From NCBI GenBank assembly GCA_900470095.1, contig UBZM01000036.1:62001-126000 (forward strand): a stretch of DNA of 64,000 nucleotides, read 5' to 3'. Positions 43,631-51,435 of this stretch are shown piece after piece. Every line of letters begins with the position of its first letter. Position 1 is the stretch's first letter. Both the position numbers and the translations under genes were made by a program. The notes under the pieces were generated by a model. The model had not been told where the DNA came from, searched no databases, and worked only from the letters and a program-made list of their open reading frames with translations. The stretch comes from Hyphomicrobiales bacterium. Its GTDB lineage: Bacteria; Pseudomonadota; Alphaproteobacteria; Rhizobiales; Beijerinckiaceae.

Positions 43631-44422
43631 CTATGCCGCGCGACGATAGACCCAGACGCGCGCTGGCGGGATATTCCGCAAGACCCAGTCGGACACCATG
43701 GCCTTGAGGCCCGAACCCTTCCGCGGCACTGGCGAAATCACGGAGTAGGTGAACTGGATAAAGGGTGCATCCTGGACGAGCAGCGTAAAGGCGTCCTTGA
43801 CGAGGGCCGTGCGCGTGGCCGGCGGGCGCGTGAACAGCGGCAGGCTGGAGACGACGGCCACGGCCTTCTCATTCAGATGCCCGGCCAGTGTCGTCGACAG
43901 TGCATAGGCGTCGCCTTCCACCACGGTGGCGCGCGGAAAGCGCTCGCGCAGCAGCTTGCAGAATTCGGGGCTGTACTCGACCAGGATCAACCTGGACTCG
44001 TCGATGCCGCGCTCGATCAGCGCCTCGGTCACCGGCCCGGTCCCGGGGCCGATCTCGATCACCGGACCAGGCACGCTCGGATCGACGAATGAGGCCATGC
44101 GGCGCGCCAGGAACGGGCTCGACGGTGTCACCGAGCCGGTGCGCAGCGGGTCGTCGATCCAGGATTTCAGGAAGCGGGCATCGTCGCCGAACTTCGCCTT
44201 GGCTTCATTGACCCGCGTCTTCAGCTTCCCGGCCGTGTTGCGGACCTCGCCCTCGACCTTGTAGCGCACGGCGGCGACCTTCAGCCTGGCCTCGGCCACG
44301 CTATCGGCCAACTCTGCGGCCGTGACGCGCATTTCGCCCTCGATGCGAGCGGCAACGCTCGATTTGCCGAGCCGGCCGGCGAGCGCGCTGCGAGAATCCC
44401 GGGTGGTGGAAGAACGCGTCAT
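43631..44422 (-). CDS. PmtA-like phospholipid N-methyltransferase
   Basis: 263 residues. The SAM motif is P-V-I-E-I-G-P-G-T-G-P-V-T. Before it, F-L-K-S-W-I-D-D-P-L-R-T-G-S-V-T-P-S-S resembles the start of rhizobial phosphatidylethanolamine N-methyltransferase PmtA. The S-L-P-L-F-T-R-P segment also fits. An extra N-terminal stretch of about 80 residues is charged and helical. It could make phosphatidylcholine, a membrane lipid of many Rhizobiales. An rRNA adenine dimethylase is the alternative, but the catalytic N-L/I-P-Y motif is absent. Confidence 0.72.
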   Translation of the reverse strand: MTRSSTTRDSRSALAGRLGKSSVAARIEGEMRVTAAELADSVAEARLKVAAVRYKVEGEVRNTAGKLKTRVNEAKAKFGDDARFLKSWIDDPLRTGSVTPSSPFLARRMASFVDPSVPGPVIEIGPGTGPVTEALIERGIDESRLILVEYSPEFCKLLRERFPRATVVEGDAYALSTTLAGHLNEKAVAVVSSLPLFTRPPATRTALVKDAFTLLVQDAPFIQFTYSVISPVPRKGSGLKAMVSDWVLRNIPPARVWVYRRAA

Positions 44423-44487
44423 GAAACCTCAGGCCCCGCCCCGTTAGCCGAAGCATCAGAACGAACAGATGCCGCTAGCGAGCAGAA

Positions 44488-44504
44488 TTGACGTTAACCG
44501 TCAA
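44488..44504. promoter_or_regulatory. Inverted repeat upstream of the methyltransferase gene
   Basis: TTGACG-TTAAC-CGTCAA has exact 6-bp arms. It resembles a Crp/Fnr-type TTGAC...GTCAA site but with a longer centre (7 nt between TTGAC and GTCAA instead of 4). A Crp/Fnr-family gene lies directly upstream on the same strand. Confidence 0.3.
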
Positions 44505-44544
44505 GAAGTTCGGGTCAAGAGTGCCGCGTAGCGGTTGAGCTGTT

Positions 44545-45309
44545 TCAGATCAACGGTCTGGGATGGCGTTCCCGTTCGAAAAGCAGGGCCATGCGCGCGG
44601 TCAGCCGCGGGTTGAGCAATGTGAGCCGTCCTCCGGCAAGCGAGAAAAGGCCGGCCCGGCGCAGGCGGGACCAGGTCTTGCTGGTGTGGACAAGTGACAG
44701 GCCGAGCGCATCTGCGAGGTGCTGTTGCGACAGGGGGAACTGGAAACCATTGTCACTGACGAGATCGAGCGCCTCGGCCCGGCGATAGAGCGAGATCACC
44801 AGTGCGGCGATGCGTTCGCCGGCGTTGCGTTGGCCGACCGAGGTCAGGTTCTCGTCGATCAGGCTTTCCTCACGGGAGCCGAGCCAGGCGATCTCGTAGG
44901 AAAGCGACGGCATGTGCACGAAGAGGTCCCAGATGCGCTTGCGCGGAAAGGTGCAGAGCTCGACATCAGTCAGCGCCTCGATGCCGTGCTGGGCCGCGCT
45001 CAGGAGGGACGCTTGCAGGCCGACCAGATCGCCCGGCAGCAGGAAGTTCAGAATCTGACGCCGCCCGTCGGAGAGCGATTTGTAGCGAAAGGCCCAGCCG
45101 GAGAACAACGTAAAGAGTTCGGCATCTTCCTGGCCGGGGTGAATGACCTCCGATCCGGCTGGAATGGACCGATGATCGATCTTCATCCCCTGAATGAAGC
45201 GGACTTCCTCATCGCTCTTGTCCTTGAATGCCGGCTTCAGCCGCAAAGGGCAGGCGAGGCACGGTACTCCGAGCCGGGCGATGCTGGCATGGTCTGGCAT
45301 GGTCTTCAT
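44545..45309 (-). CDS. Crp/Fnr-family transcriptional regulator
   Basis: 254 residues. The cyclic-nucleotide-binding-like domain includes F-S-G-W-A-F-R-Y-K and L-P-G-D-L-V-G-L-Q. The C-terminal HTH is L-S-Q-Q-H-L-A-D-A-L-G-L-S-L-V-H-T-S-K. Only a C-L-A-C pair is found at the N-terminus, not the four cysteines of oxygen-sensing Fnr, and the cAMP-binding R-S/T pattern is not clear. The signal is therefore unknown. ATG 45309 is preferred to the frame start at 45345. Divergent from the ABC transporter gene. Confidence 0.88.
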   Translation of the reverse strand: MKTMPDHASIARLGVPCLACPLRLKPAFKDKSDEEVRFIQGMKIDHRSIPAGSEVIHPGQEDAELFTLFSGWAFRYKSLSDGRRQILNFLLPGDLVGLQASLLSAAQHGIEALTDVELCTFPRKRIWDLFVHMPSLSYEIAWLGSREESLIDENLTSVGQRNAGERIAALVISLYRRAEALDLVSDNGFQFPLSQQHLADALGLSLVHTSKTWSRLRRAGLFSLAGGRLTLLNPRLTARMALLFERERHPRPLI

Positions 45310-45393
45310 GGCCCTATTATGCGCGGGGGAGCCGGCACAGCTCAATGTCGAATCGCATGTCTCGTGCGGTGCAACATATCCTTGGCGATTGAC

Positions 45394-45419
45394 GGAACTG
45401 GCAGAAGCTTCGCGGCGTT
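45394..45419 (+). promoter_or_regulatory. EcfG-type promoter of the SbmA/YddA-like ABC transporter gene
   Basis: GGAAC-N17-CGTT, matching the alphaproteobacterial general-stress sigma factor consensus (GGAAC, 16-17 nt, CGTT). It lies 102 nt before the start at 45522 and points toward it. Confidence 0.7.
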
Positions 45420-45521
45420 CTAGCGCCGTGGAGCGTGCCGATCTCCAGCCTCCGGGTTATGATTGCGACACCTCGCGATGATGCTCCGGTCAACGACATC
45501 TCGGGCGGGAGTTGCAAGGCC

Positions 45522-47333
45522 ATGGCTGAGACGCCGCAACCATCCAGGCGGTCGCGCATGCGGCAGTTTTTCCGCATCGCGCTGCGGTTCTGGAGCGGTG
45601 AGACCCGGTTGCGCGCCTGGGTTCTGACGATAGCGGTGCTGGTTTTCGTCGCTGCGCAGACGGCGACCGCCGTCGGCATCAATAGCTGGAACCGGTTCTT
45701 CTTCGATGCGCTGGAAAAGCGCGATACCGGCGCCGTCTGGTCGGTGATCGCCTGGCTGCCGGCGCTCGTCATCGCATTCAGCCTGTCGCTCTCCGCCCTC
45801 GTGATCAGCCGCATGCTGCTCCAGGCGCGGTGGCGGGAGGACCTGACCAGGCGCCTTGCCGGCTGGTGGATCGCCGATCAGCGCTATTATCGGCTCGGCT
45901 TTCTCACCAAGAGACAGACGGCACCCGAATACCGGATCGCAGATGACGTCCGGCTGGCGATCGAGCCGCTTGCCGAATTCGCGATCGGCTTGATCAGCGC
46001 TGCGGTGACGGCCGCGACCTTTGCCGCCATCCTCTGGCAGGTCGCAGGCTCAGCTCACTTCACGCTCGGTGGGGTGGCCGTCGTGATCCCGAGCTACATG
46101 GCGCTGGCCGCGATCGTCTATGCGGCGGTCGCGTCGCTGGCGGCCTATCTCACCGGGCGACCGCTCGTCGCTCGCATTGCGGCCAAGAACGAAGCCGAGG
46201 CCCAGTTCCGCGCAGAAATGACGCGATTGCGTGAGAATGCCGAGAGCATCGCCCTGATCAAGGGCGATGCCGACGAGCGCGCATCGGTTGGCGAGAACTA
46301 TGGCCGCGTCCTGGCCGCCTGGCTTCGCGTCATTCGTCAGCAAGGCGTGATCGCATTGGTGCTGAATACCAATGGAGCCTTGTTTCCGATCGTGCCTCTG
46401 CTGCTGATCGCGCCGAAATATCTCTCCGGCGAGGTTACGCTCGGCGCCGTGATGCAGGTCGTCGCCGCGTTCAGCGCCGTTCAGGCCGCGCTGATCTGGT
46501 TCGTCGACAATTTCGTCAGGCTGGCCGAGTGGTTTGCCTCCGTCACCCGCGTCGACGAGCTTGTCGAAGAGCTTGAAGCGCTCGATGTCGGCACGATCAT
46601 GGTCGGCGAGACCCAGATCTCGCTCGGTGAGAGCAATGACGGCGCGATTCATATCAAGGAGCTCTCACTCGCGCACAGCAATGGGCGCGTCGTCATCGCA
46701 GACGCGACGGTTGTGATCGAACTCGGCGAGAAGGTCCTGATTGTGGGCGAGAGCGGTTCCGGCAAGAGCACGCTGATCCGGTCGCTGGCCGGCCTCTGGC
46801 CATGGGGTTCAGGCTCGATCCAGGTGCCTCGCGGCAAGAGCATCGCCTTCGTGCCGCAGAAGCCCTACTTGCCCCTCGGCGATTTCAGGACGGTCCTGCT
46901 CTATCCCGATTCCGATATCCCCGTCAGCGACGAGACCATCATTGCCGCCCTTCGGCGCTGCGGCCTGGCCTATATGGCCAAGCGCCTCAACGAGGAGGAC
47001 AATTGGGATCGCGTCCTGTCCGGCGGCGAGCGTCAGCGTGTCGCCTTCGTGCGATTGCTGATTCAGAAGCCCGATATCATCATCATGGACGAAGCGACCT
47101 CGGCCCTTGATGAGGACAGCCAGAACTCGCTTCTTGGACTGTTCGAGGGCGAACTCGCACACGCGACGGTCATCAGTGTCGGTCACCGTCCGGGGCTCGA
47201 GGATTTCCACGACCGCAAGATCACCCTGGAGAAGCGTCTCGCCGGCGCGCATCTGAGCTCGCGCCGGATCGGCAAGTCGCTTTGGCGGCTGTTTCGCAGC
47301 CGTCAGCCCGCCAACGAGGACGAGGTGGTTTGA
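45522..47333 (+). CDS. SbmA/YddA-like ABC transporter with fused ATPase
   Basis: 603 residues from ATG 45522. The membrane part (about 1-330) has the SbmA/BacA/YddA pattern: N-S-W-N-R-F-F-F-D-A-L-E-K-R-D and W-R-E-D-L-T-R-R-L. The ATPase part has Walker A G-E-S-G-S-G-K-S-T, signature L-S-G-G-E-R-Q-R-V and Walker B I-I-I-M-D-E-A-T-S-A-L-D. Relatives move peptides, cobalamin or very-long-chain lipids; BacA matters for rhizobial envelope lipids. An EcfG-type promoter suggests induction under general stress. Confidence 0.9.
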   Translation: MAETPQPSRRSRMRQFFRIALRFWSGETRLRAWVLTIAVLVFVAAQTATAVGINSWNRFFFDALEKRDTGAVWSVIAWLPALVIAFSLSLSALVISRMLLQARWREDLTRRLAGWWIADQRYYRLGFLTKRQTAPEYRIADDVRLAIEPLAEFAIGLISAAVTAATFAAILWQVAGSAHFTLGGVAVVIPSYMALAAIVYAAVASLAAYLTGRPLVARIAAKNEAEAQFRAEMTRLRENAESIALIKGDADERASVGENYGRVLAAWLRVIRQQGVIALVLNTNGALFPIVPLLLIAPKYLSGEVTLGAVMQVVAAFSAVQAALIWFVDNFVRLAEWFASVTRVDELVEELEALDVGTIMVGETQISLGESNDGAIHIKELSLAHSNGRVVIADATVVIELGEKVLIVGESGSGKSTLIRSLAGLWPWGSGSIQVPRGKSIAFVPQKPYLPLGDFRTVLLYPDSDIPVSDETIIAALRRCGLAYMAKRLNEEDNWDRVLSGGERQRVAFVRLLIQKPDIIIMDEATSALDEDSQNSLLGLFEGELAHATVISVGHRPGLEDFHDRKITLEKRLAGAHLSSRRIGKSLWRLFRSRQPANEDEVV

Positions 47334-47375
47334 GCCGCCGCTCCCGGTTTCGTGATTGCCGCCACCCCCACAACG

Positions 47376-47400
47376 GGAACCGAACGGGCGGCGTCGCGTT
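47376..47400 (+). promoter_or_regulatory. EcfG-type promoter of the small membrane protein gene
   Basis: GGAAC-N16-CGTT on the plus strand, 54 nt before the start codon at 47454. Confidence 0.72.
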
Positions 47401-47453
47401 CTCTTCGACGTAAGCCGGTCAATGGTGACCGGTCGTGGCGTAGGGAGAGACAG

Positions 47454-47732
47454 ATGTTGAATGACAGCCTTGCCCCCATCAAACGCGCCTTCGCCTTCTT
47501 TGGAATCATGGGCGCGGTGGTGGCCACGCTGACCTTCGGCTCGGCTCTCCAGAGCACGACCGATCAGAGTTCGACCTCCGTCGCGGAGGCCAAGATTCGA
47601 AACAACATCCCGACAGATACCCAGCTCGCATCGGTGGATCCCGCCCAGAGGGTCGCCGATAGGACCAAGCGCGCCATCGCAACCTCTCAGGAGGCTCGCG
47701 TGGTCGGGCCGGTCGCCAGCGTTGTTCGTTGA
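47454..47732 (+). CDS. Small single-pass membrane protein, probable stress regulon member
   Basis: 92 residues, not recognised. ATG 47454 has GGGAGAG ahead. One hydrophobic helix (A-F-A-F-F-G-I-M-G-A-V-V-A-T-L-T-F) lies near the N-terminus, followed by a polar tail, so it could be an inner-membrane protein with a periplasmic tail or a poorly cleaved export signal. The EcfG-type promoter and hairpin terminator around it mark it as a single-gene unit. Confidence 0.72.
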   Translation: MLNDSLAPIKRAFAFFGIMGAVVATLTFGSALQSTTDQSSTSVAEAKIRNNIPTDTQLASVDPAQRVADRTKRAIATSQEARVVGPVASVVR

Positions 47733-47814
47733 GCCGGAGCATTCTGCGGGGAAGCGGAAGCAGGGGCGCTCGGTCGCGGTGCGACGGGCGCTCCGCGCGC
47801 GCTTGTCAGGCGTG

Positions 47815-47834
47815 AAGCCGCCTTCGGGCGGCTT
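47815..47834 (+). terminator. Hairpin terminator with TTCG loop
   Basis: AAGCCGCC-TTCG-GGCGGCTT, an exact 8-bp stem closed by the stable UUCG tetraloop and followed by GCTTTGTCT. It ends the 92-residue membrane protein unit. Confidence 0.75.
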
Positions 47835-47895
47835 GCTTTGTCTGTGGTCGCACTGACTGCCGTGAGGCGCATCGCTTTGGCCCTGGAGGGTTTTT

Positions 47896-48777
47896 GTGCA
47901 GCTGCGTATCCGTCATGCGACGACCTATTGCTACGCCCAACCGGTTGAGTTCGGACCGCATCGCCTGATGCTGAGGCCGCGGGACAGTTTCGATCTGCGG
48001 GTCGTGGAAACCGCGCTCAGCATCACGCCGGCGGCGCAGTTGCGCTGGATGCATGATGCCTATGGTAACTCGGTTGCCATCGCGAGCTTCGAGGGGCTGG
48101 CCGATAGCCTCGACATCGTCAGCGAACTGGTGGTCGAGCGCTTCGGACCGGCTCTTCCAAGCCCGGTGCTCGCGTCGGACGCGGCTATGACGGGGGTTGT
48201 CTACACTCCCTCCGAACGCGCGGCGCTACAGCCCTATCTGGCTCTGGCAAGTGCGGATCCGGATGGTGCTCTCGACCAATGGCTTCTTAGCTTTCGCGCG
48301 CGGAGCGGCGCCGGCACCGGGCACCTCTTGCGGGATCTCGCCCATGCCATCAATGACACCCTGACCTACGCCATTCGCTATGACGAAGGCACGCAACACC
48401 CACTCGACACGCTTCAGCTGGGCTGCGGCTCCTGCCGCGACTATGCGTGGCTCTTCATCGAGCTGGCGCGCCGCCTGGGCTTCGCCGCCCGTTTTGTGAC
48501 CGGCTATATTCACGAGCGCACCCTGGAAAGCGGAGGCCTCGTCTCACCGGTCGGCTTGACGCATGCCTGGGCTGATGTCTTCATCCCCTTCGACGGCTGG
48601 GTCGAGTTCGATCCGACCAATGATCTCGTGGCCGATCGCCAATTGCTGCGTATCGCTGTCGCCCGCGTTCCGGAGGACGCCTCGCCAGTCTCCGGCAGCT
48701 ATACCGGGCTCACCGGCGCCTTTCTCGGCTTGAACGTTGGGGTCAGCATCGAACCCGTCGAGACGAGCTCCTGCTGA
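47896..48777 (+). CDS. Transglutaminase-like family protein
   Basis: 293 residues, GTG start with GGAGGG ahead. The N-terminal beta domain begins with L-R-I-R-H-A-T-T-Y-C-Y, typical of bacterial transglutaminase-like proteins. The catalytic triad is visible: Cys in L-G-C-G-S-C-R-D-Y-A, His in L-T-H-A-W-A-D-V and Asp in V-E-F-D-P-T-N. Such proteins act as cysteine proteases or amidases. The substrate is unknown. Confidence 0.9.
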   Translation: MQLRIRHATTYCYAQPVEFGPHRLMLRPRDSFDLRVVETALSITPAAQLRWMHDAYGNSVAIASFEGLADSLDIVSELVVERFGPALPSPVLASDAAMTGVVYTPSERAALQPYLALASADPDGALDQWLLSFRARSGAGTGHLLRDLAHAINDTLTYAIRYDEGTQHPLDTLQLGCGSCRDYAWLFIELARRLGFAARFVTGYIHERTLESGGLVSPVGLTHAWADVFIPFDGWVEFDPTNDLVADRQLLRIAVARVPEDASPVSGSYTGLTGAFLGLNVGVSIEPVETSSC

Positions 48778-48783
48778 GCAGCC

Positions 48784-50430
48784 TCAGTCACGATGCACGA
48801 TACGCCACGAGCCCAGTGAGCGCCCGCCCGGCGCGGAGACCTCGGTCGCGGCGATCTGTGTCAGCAGACCGGCAAAGAGCTTGGGTGGTTCGGCATGGTC
48901 GATTTCGCGATCCGCCGCGATGCTGATCTCGATGGTCTCTGGATCGATATCGGCTGCTGTGACGGTCACCGTGAGGCCGGGGCCATGCCGCAAGGCGCGC
49001 CCCACCACATCGACGATCAGGAATCCGAGCGGAATGATCCGGTCGACGGAAAGGGATGACATCGTCTCGATCCGGCTCACCAGGCCCTGGTCCCGACGGC
49101 GGATGAGGTTCGAGATCATCGTCATGACGTCGTCGAGGAACAGATCGACGCGGACAGGCTGCATTTCACCGTCGGCGAGTGTGAAGCGATAAGCTGCGGA
49201 GAGGACGTGGACGCGACATTCGGCGTCGGCGAGCGCAAGCCTGGCTTCGCCGCGGGAATCGCGCTTGGTCAGCCCGATATAGCTCTGCACGACCTGGAGG
49301 CTGTTCTTCACCCGGTGATGCAGCTCGCGAACCAGGAAGCGATTGTCGTCGAGGGCGTTCGAGAGCTTGCGTTGTCGCACCTCCTCCTCCTCGACCATGG
49401 CGTTGAAGGCCTCCGCCACGCTGCGCATGTCGCTCGGCATGTCTTCCGCGACCGGGGCCCGGGCACTCGACAATTTCGCACGCGTCCTGGCTGCGACCTC
49501 GATGCCGCGCAGCCAGCGCACGCAATGCCGGTCGATCGCGCGTAGGTAGACGAAGCAGAGCAAGGCGAGCGTGAGGAGCGGGGTCAGCAGGAGAATGAGG
49601 AACTGCGTCTGGGCCGCACGTTCGGCTGCGTTGTCGAAACTCGCGATCACATAGAGGTCCGGCTCGGCGACCATGCGCGCGGCATAGGCGCGCTTGGGGC
49701 CGGCCCTGCTTGCCGCCTCCCAGCGCACCTTGACCTCGGGCACCACTTCCTGAGCCGGCAGCCAGGACTCGTCGCCTTCCTCCGCGCCCCGGCTGGTCAC
49801 GATTCCGCTGCCCCGATGGATCAGTGCGACCGCAAGGTTCTCATCGCTCTCGCCGAGATCGAAGACGTTGTTGAGAAGGTCGGGGTCGGCGAGCAGCAGA
49901 GATTCCTGAACGGGCTGTGCGGGGTCATTGCTATGCGCATAGACTGCGAGATAGCGCTGCTGGTCGAGGGTCAAGTCATCATAGCGCACGCTCGCCAGTT
50001 CCGTGCCCGCCCAGATGCGGACCGGTGGTTGGGCGCTCAGTCGCTCCGCGGTCGCGGCAAGTTTGGCGGGCGTAATCTGGGGGGCGAGCGAGACCGAGCA
50101 GATTTCGCCGTTGCGCATCTTGAAGTGCAACGCGCTGAAGCCGGTTACCCGCCTCAGAATCTCCCGGGCTGCCGCATCGCAATCACTATTGCCCGCCGTG
50201 CCCTTGACTGCGGCGGCCGTCAGCAACGAGCGCAGAGCACCGCGATACCAGACGCGGGCTCGCACGGCATAATCGTCCGCCGTGCGGATCTGGAAGGTCT
50301 GAATTGAGGCGATGACAGTACGATAAGTCGTGATCGCGGCGATCGCCGACAAGCAGGCGATCGGCAATGCGATTGCGACCAGCAGGGCAAGCAGCCTGCC
50401 GCGGACGGTCTTGAACCGCGCCAGTCGCAT
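48784..50430 (-). CDS. HisKA_2-type sensor kinase homolog with a degenerate ATPase domain
   Basis: 548 residues. Two membrane helices (about 12-35 and 275-297) flank a periplasmic sensor, followed by a HAMP-like segment. The H-box V-R-E-L-H-H-R-V-K-N-S-L-Q is intact (His near 371). The ATP-binding part is eroded: the N-box Asn is absent (L-I-V-D-V-V-G-R-A-L-R-H) and no D-x-G-x-G is found. Its start shares 1 nt with the ecfG stop (TAATG), so it is the third gene of nepR-ecfG-kinase. The position matches PhyK-type kinases that feed PhyR. Confidence 0.88.
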   Translation of the reverse strand: MRLARFKTVRGRLLALLVAIALPIACLSAIAAITTYRTVIASIQTFQIRTADDYAVRARVWYRGALRSLLTAAAVKGTAGNSDCDAAAREILRRVTGFSALHFKMRNGEICSVSLAPQITPAKLAATAERLSAQPPVRIWAGTELASVRYDDLTLDQQRYLAVYAHSNDPAQPVQESLLLADPDLLNNVFDLGESDENLAVALIHRGSGIVTSRGAEEGDESWLPAQEVVPEVKVRWEAASRAGPKRAYAARMVAEPDLYVIASFDNAAERAAQTQFLILLLTPLLTLALLCFVYLRAIDRHCVRWLRGIEVAARTRAKLSSARAPVAEDMPSDMRSVAEAFNAMVEEEEVRQRKLSNALDDNRFLVRELHHRVKNSLQVVQSYIGLTKRDSRGEARLALADAECRVHVLSAAYRFTLADGEMQPVRVDLFLDDVMTMISNLIRRRDQGLVSRIETMSSLSVDRIIPLGFLIVDVVGRALRHGPGLTVTVTAADIDPETIEISIAADREIDHAEPPKLFAGLLTQIAATEVSAPGGRSLGSWRIVHRD

Positions 50431-50990
50431 TAGGGTCGGATGGGTTCGGAGCTGGTCCTGTGAACGGCCGCCGCGCTCTGACGATCGGGCCCGAGATCAT
50501 CGAGACCTTTGATGGACAGCAGCTCAGCAAGCTTGGTGCGCGCCCTGTTGACGCGGCTCTTGATGGTGCCAATCGCGACGCCGCAGATTTCAGCAGCCTC
50601 CTCATAGGAAAGGCCTGTCGCGCCGACCATGATCAGCACTTCTCGCTGCTCTTCCGGAAGCTTGGCCAAGGCCTTGCGGAAATCGGCGAGATCGAGATGG
50701 CTCTCTTGATTGCCATGCACCGCCATGCGCTCGGCATAGGTGCCTTCGCTATCCTGCACCTCGCGACCGCGCTTGCGATAGAGCGAGTAGTAGGTGTTGC
50801 GCAGGATGGTAAAGAGCCAGGCGCGCAGGCTGGTGCCTGGTTCGAACTTGTCCGAATTGCCCCAGGCCTTGAGCAAAGTATCTTGCACCAGATCGTCAGC
50901 GAGCTGCATCGACCCCGAAAGCGACGCTGCAAAGGCACGCAGGTTCGGGATTTCCTTGATCAGGCCGTCCTTGAACTCAGGGGCGCTCAT
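50430..50990 (-). CDS. ecfG: General stress response ECF sigma factor EcfG
   Basis: 186 residues. Sigma-2 is in A-D-D-L-V-Q-D-T-L-L-K-A-W and sigma-4 in L-S-Y-E-E-A-A-E-I-C-G-V-A-I-G-T-I-K-S-R-V-N-R-A-R. It directs RNA polymerase to GGAAC-N16/17-CGTT promoters. ATG 50990 has GAGGAAG ahead; a GTG 3 nt earlier is less likely. It overlaps nepR by 14 nt, and NepR is its anti-sigma factor. An EcfG-type promoter upstream of nepR gives positive feedback. Confidence 0.95.
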   Translation of the reverse strand: MSAPEFKDGLIKEIPNLRAFAASLSGSMQLADDLVQDTLLKAWGNSDKFEPGTSLRAWLFTILRNTYYSLYRKRGREVQDSEGTYAERMAVHGNQESHLDLADFRKALAKLPEEQREVLIMVGATGLSYEEAAEICGVAIGTIKSRVNRARTKLAELLSIKGLDDLGPDRQSAAAVHRTSSEPIRP

Positions 50991-51204
50991 CACTTGCTTC
51001 CTCAGCGGATGAACGGCTTTCCTTGGCTTCCAGCTGCGCCAGCAGAACCAGGAATTTGTCTGGGATGGGTGCGTTGATCAGATCGTCGTAATGGGCCTTC
51101 AGCGAACGGCCAATCGATTCCTGAACCCTGGGATCCAGAATGGCTTCGAAATCCGTCTCGTCGCCTCCGTTCGGCTCTGGCATCTCGATCTTCATACCAC
51201 TCAT
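50977..51204 (-). CDS. nepR: Anti-sigma factor NepR
   Basis: 75 residues. The conserved helices read I-G-R-S-L-K-A-H-Y-D-D-L and P-I-P-D-K-F-L-V-L-L-A-Q-L-E, the NepR signature that binds EcfG or the sigma-like domain of PhyR. The second ATG (51204) suits the GAGGG ribosome binding site better than the first (51207). It overlaps ecfG, keeping the two proteins in balance. Confidence 0.95.
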   Translation of the reverse strand: MSGMKIEMPEPNGGDETDFEAILDPRVQESIGRSLKAHYDDLINAPIPDKFLVLLAQLEAKESRSSAEEASDERP

Positions 51205-51331
51205 CATACCCTCGCGCCGACGCCGCTCCGCTCTTGCTGCAGGGGCGGCCGGATTGCCCTGTTCAACCGACTTTCGATTCCCGGCCGATCATGATCCGCC
51301 GGGAATATCATTGACACGTATGCTGCCAGAT

Positions 51332-51356
51332 AACGGTCCAGTTCCAGAAAAGTTCC
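51332..51356 (-). promoter_or_regulatory. EcfG-type promoter of nepR-ecfG-kinase
   Basis: On the minus strand GGAAC (51356-51352), 16 nt, then CGTT (51335-51332). It lies about 130 nt before nepR in the nepR-phyR divergent region. This autoregulatory promoter is well known from other alphaproteobacteria and anchors the motif used for the other eight sites. Confidence 0.85.
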
Positions 51357-51435
51357 GGGCAAGTCGTAAAATAAATTGCTTGTCAGAAACACGTTGCGGG
51401 TGCTCACTTTCGGCAAGTTGAAGAAGGACCTATCA

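Noticed and set aside
51300..51435. EcfG-type promoter for phyR on the plus strand
   Set aside because: No GGAAC-N16/17-CGTT occurs on the plus strand here. TTGACA at 51311 has no convincing -10 element at normal spacing, so I left the phyR promoter unassigned.
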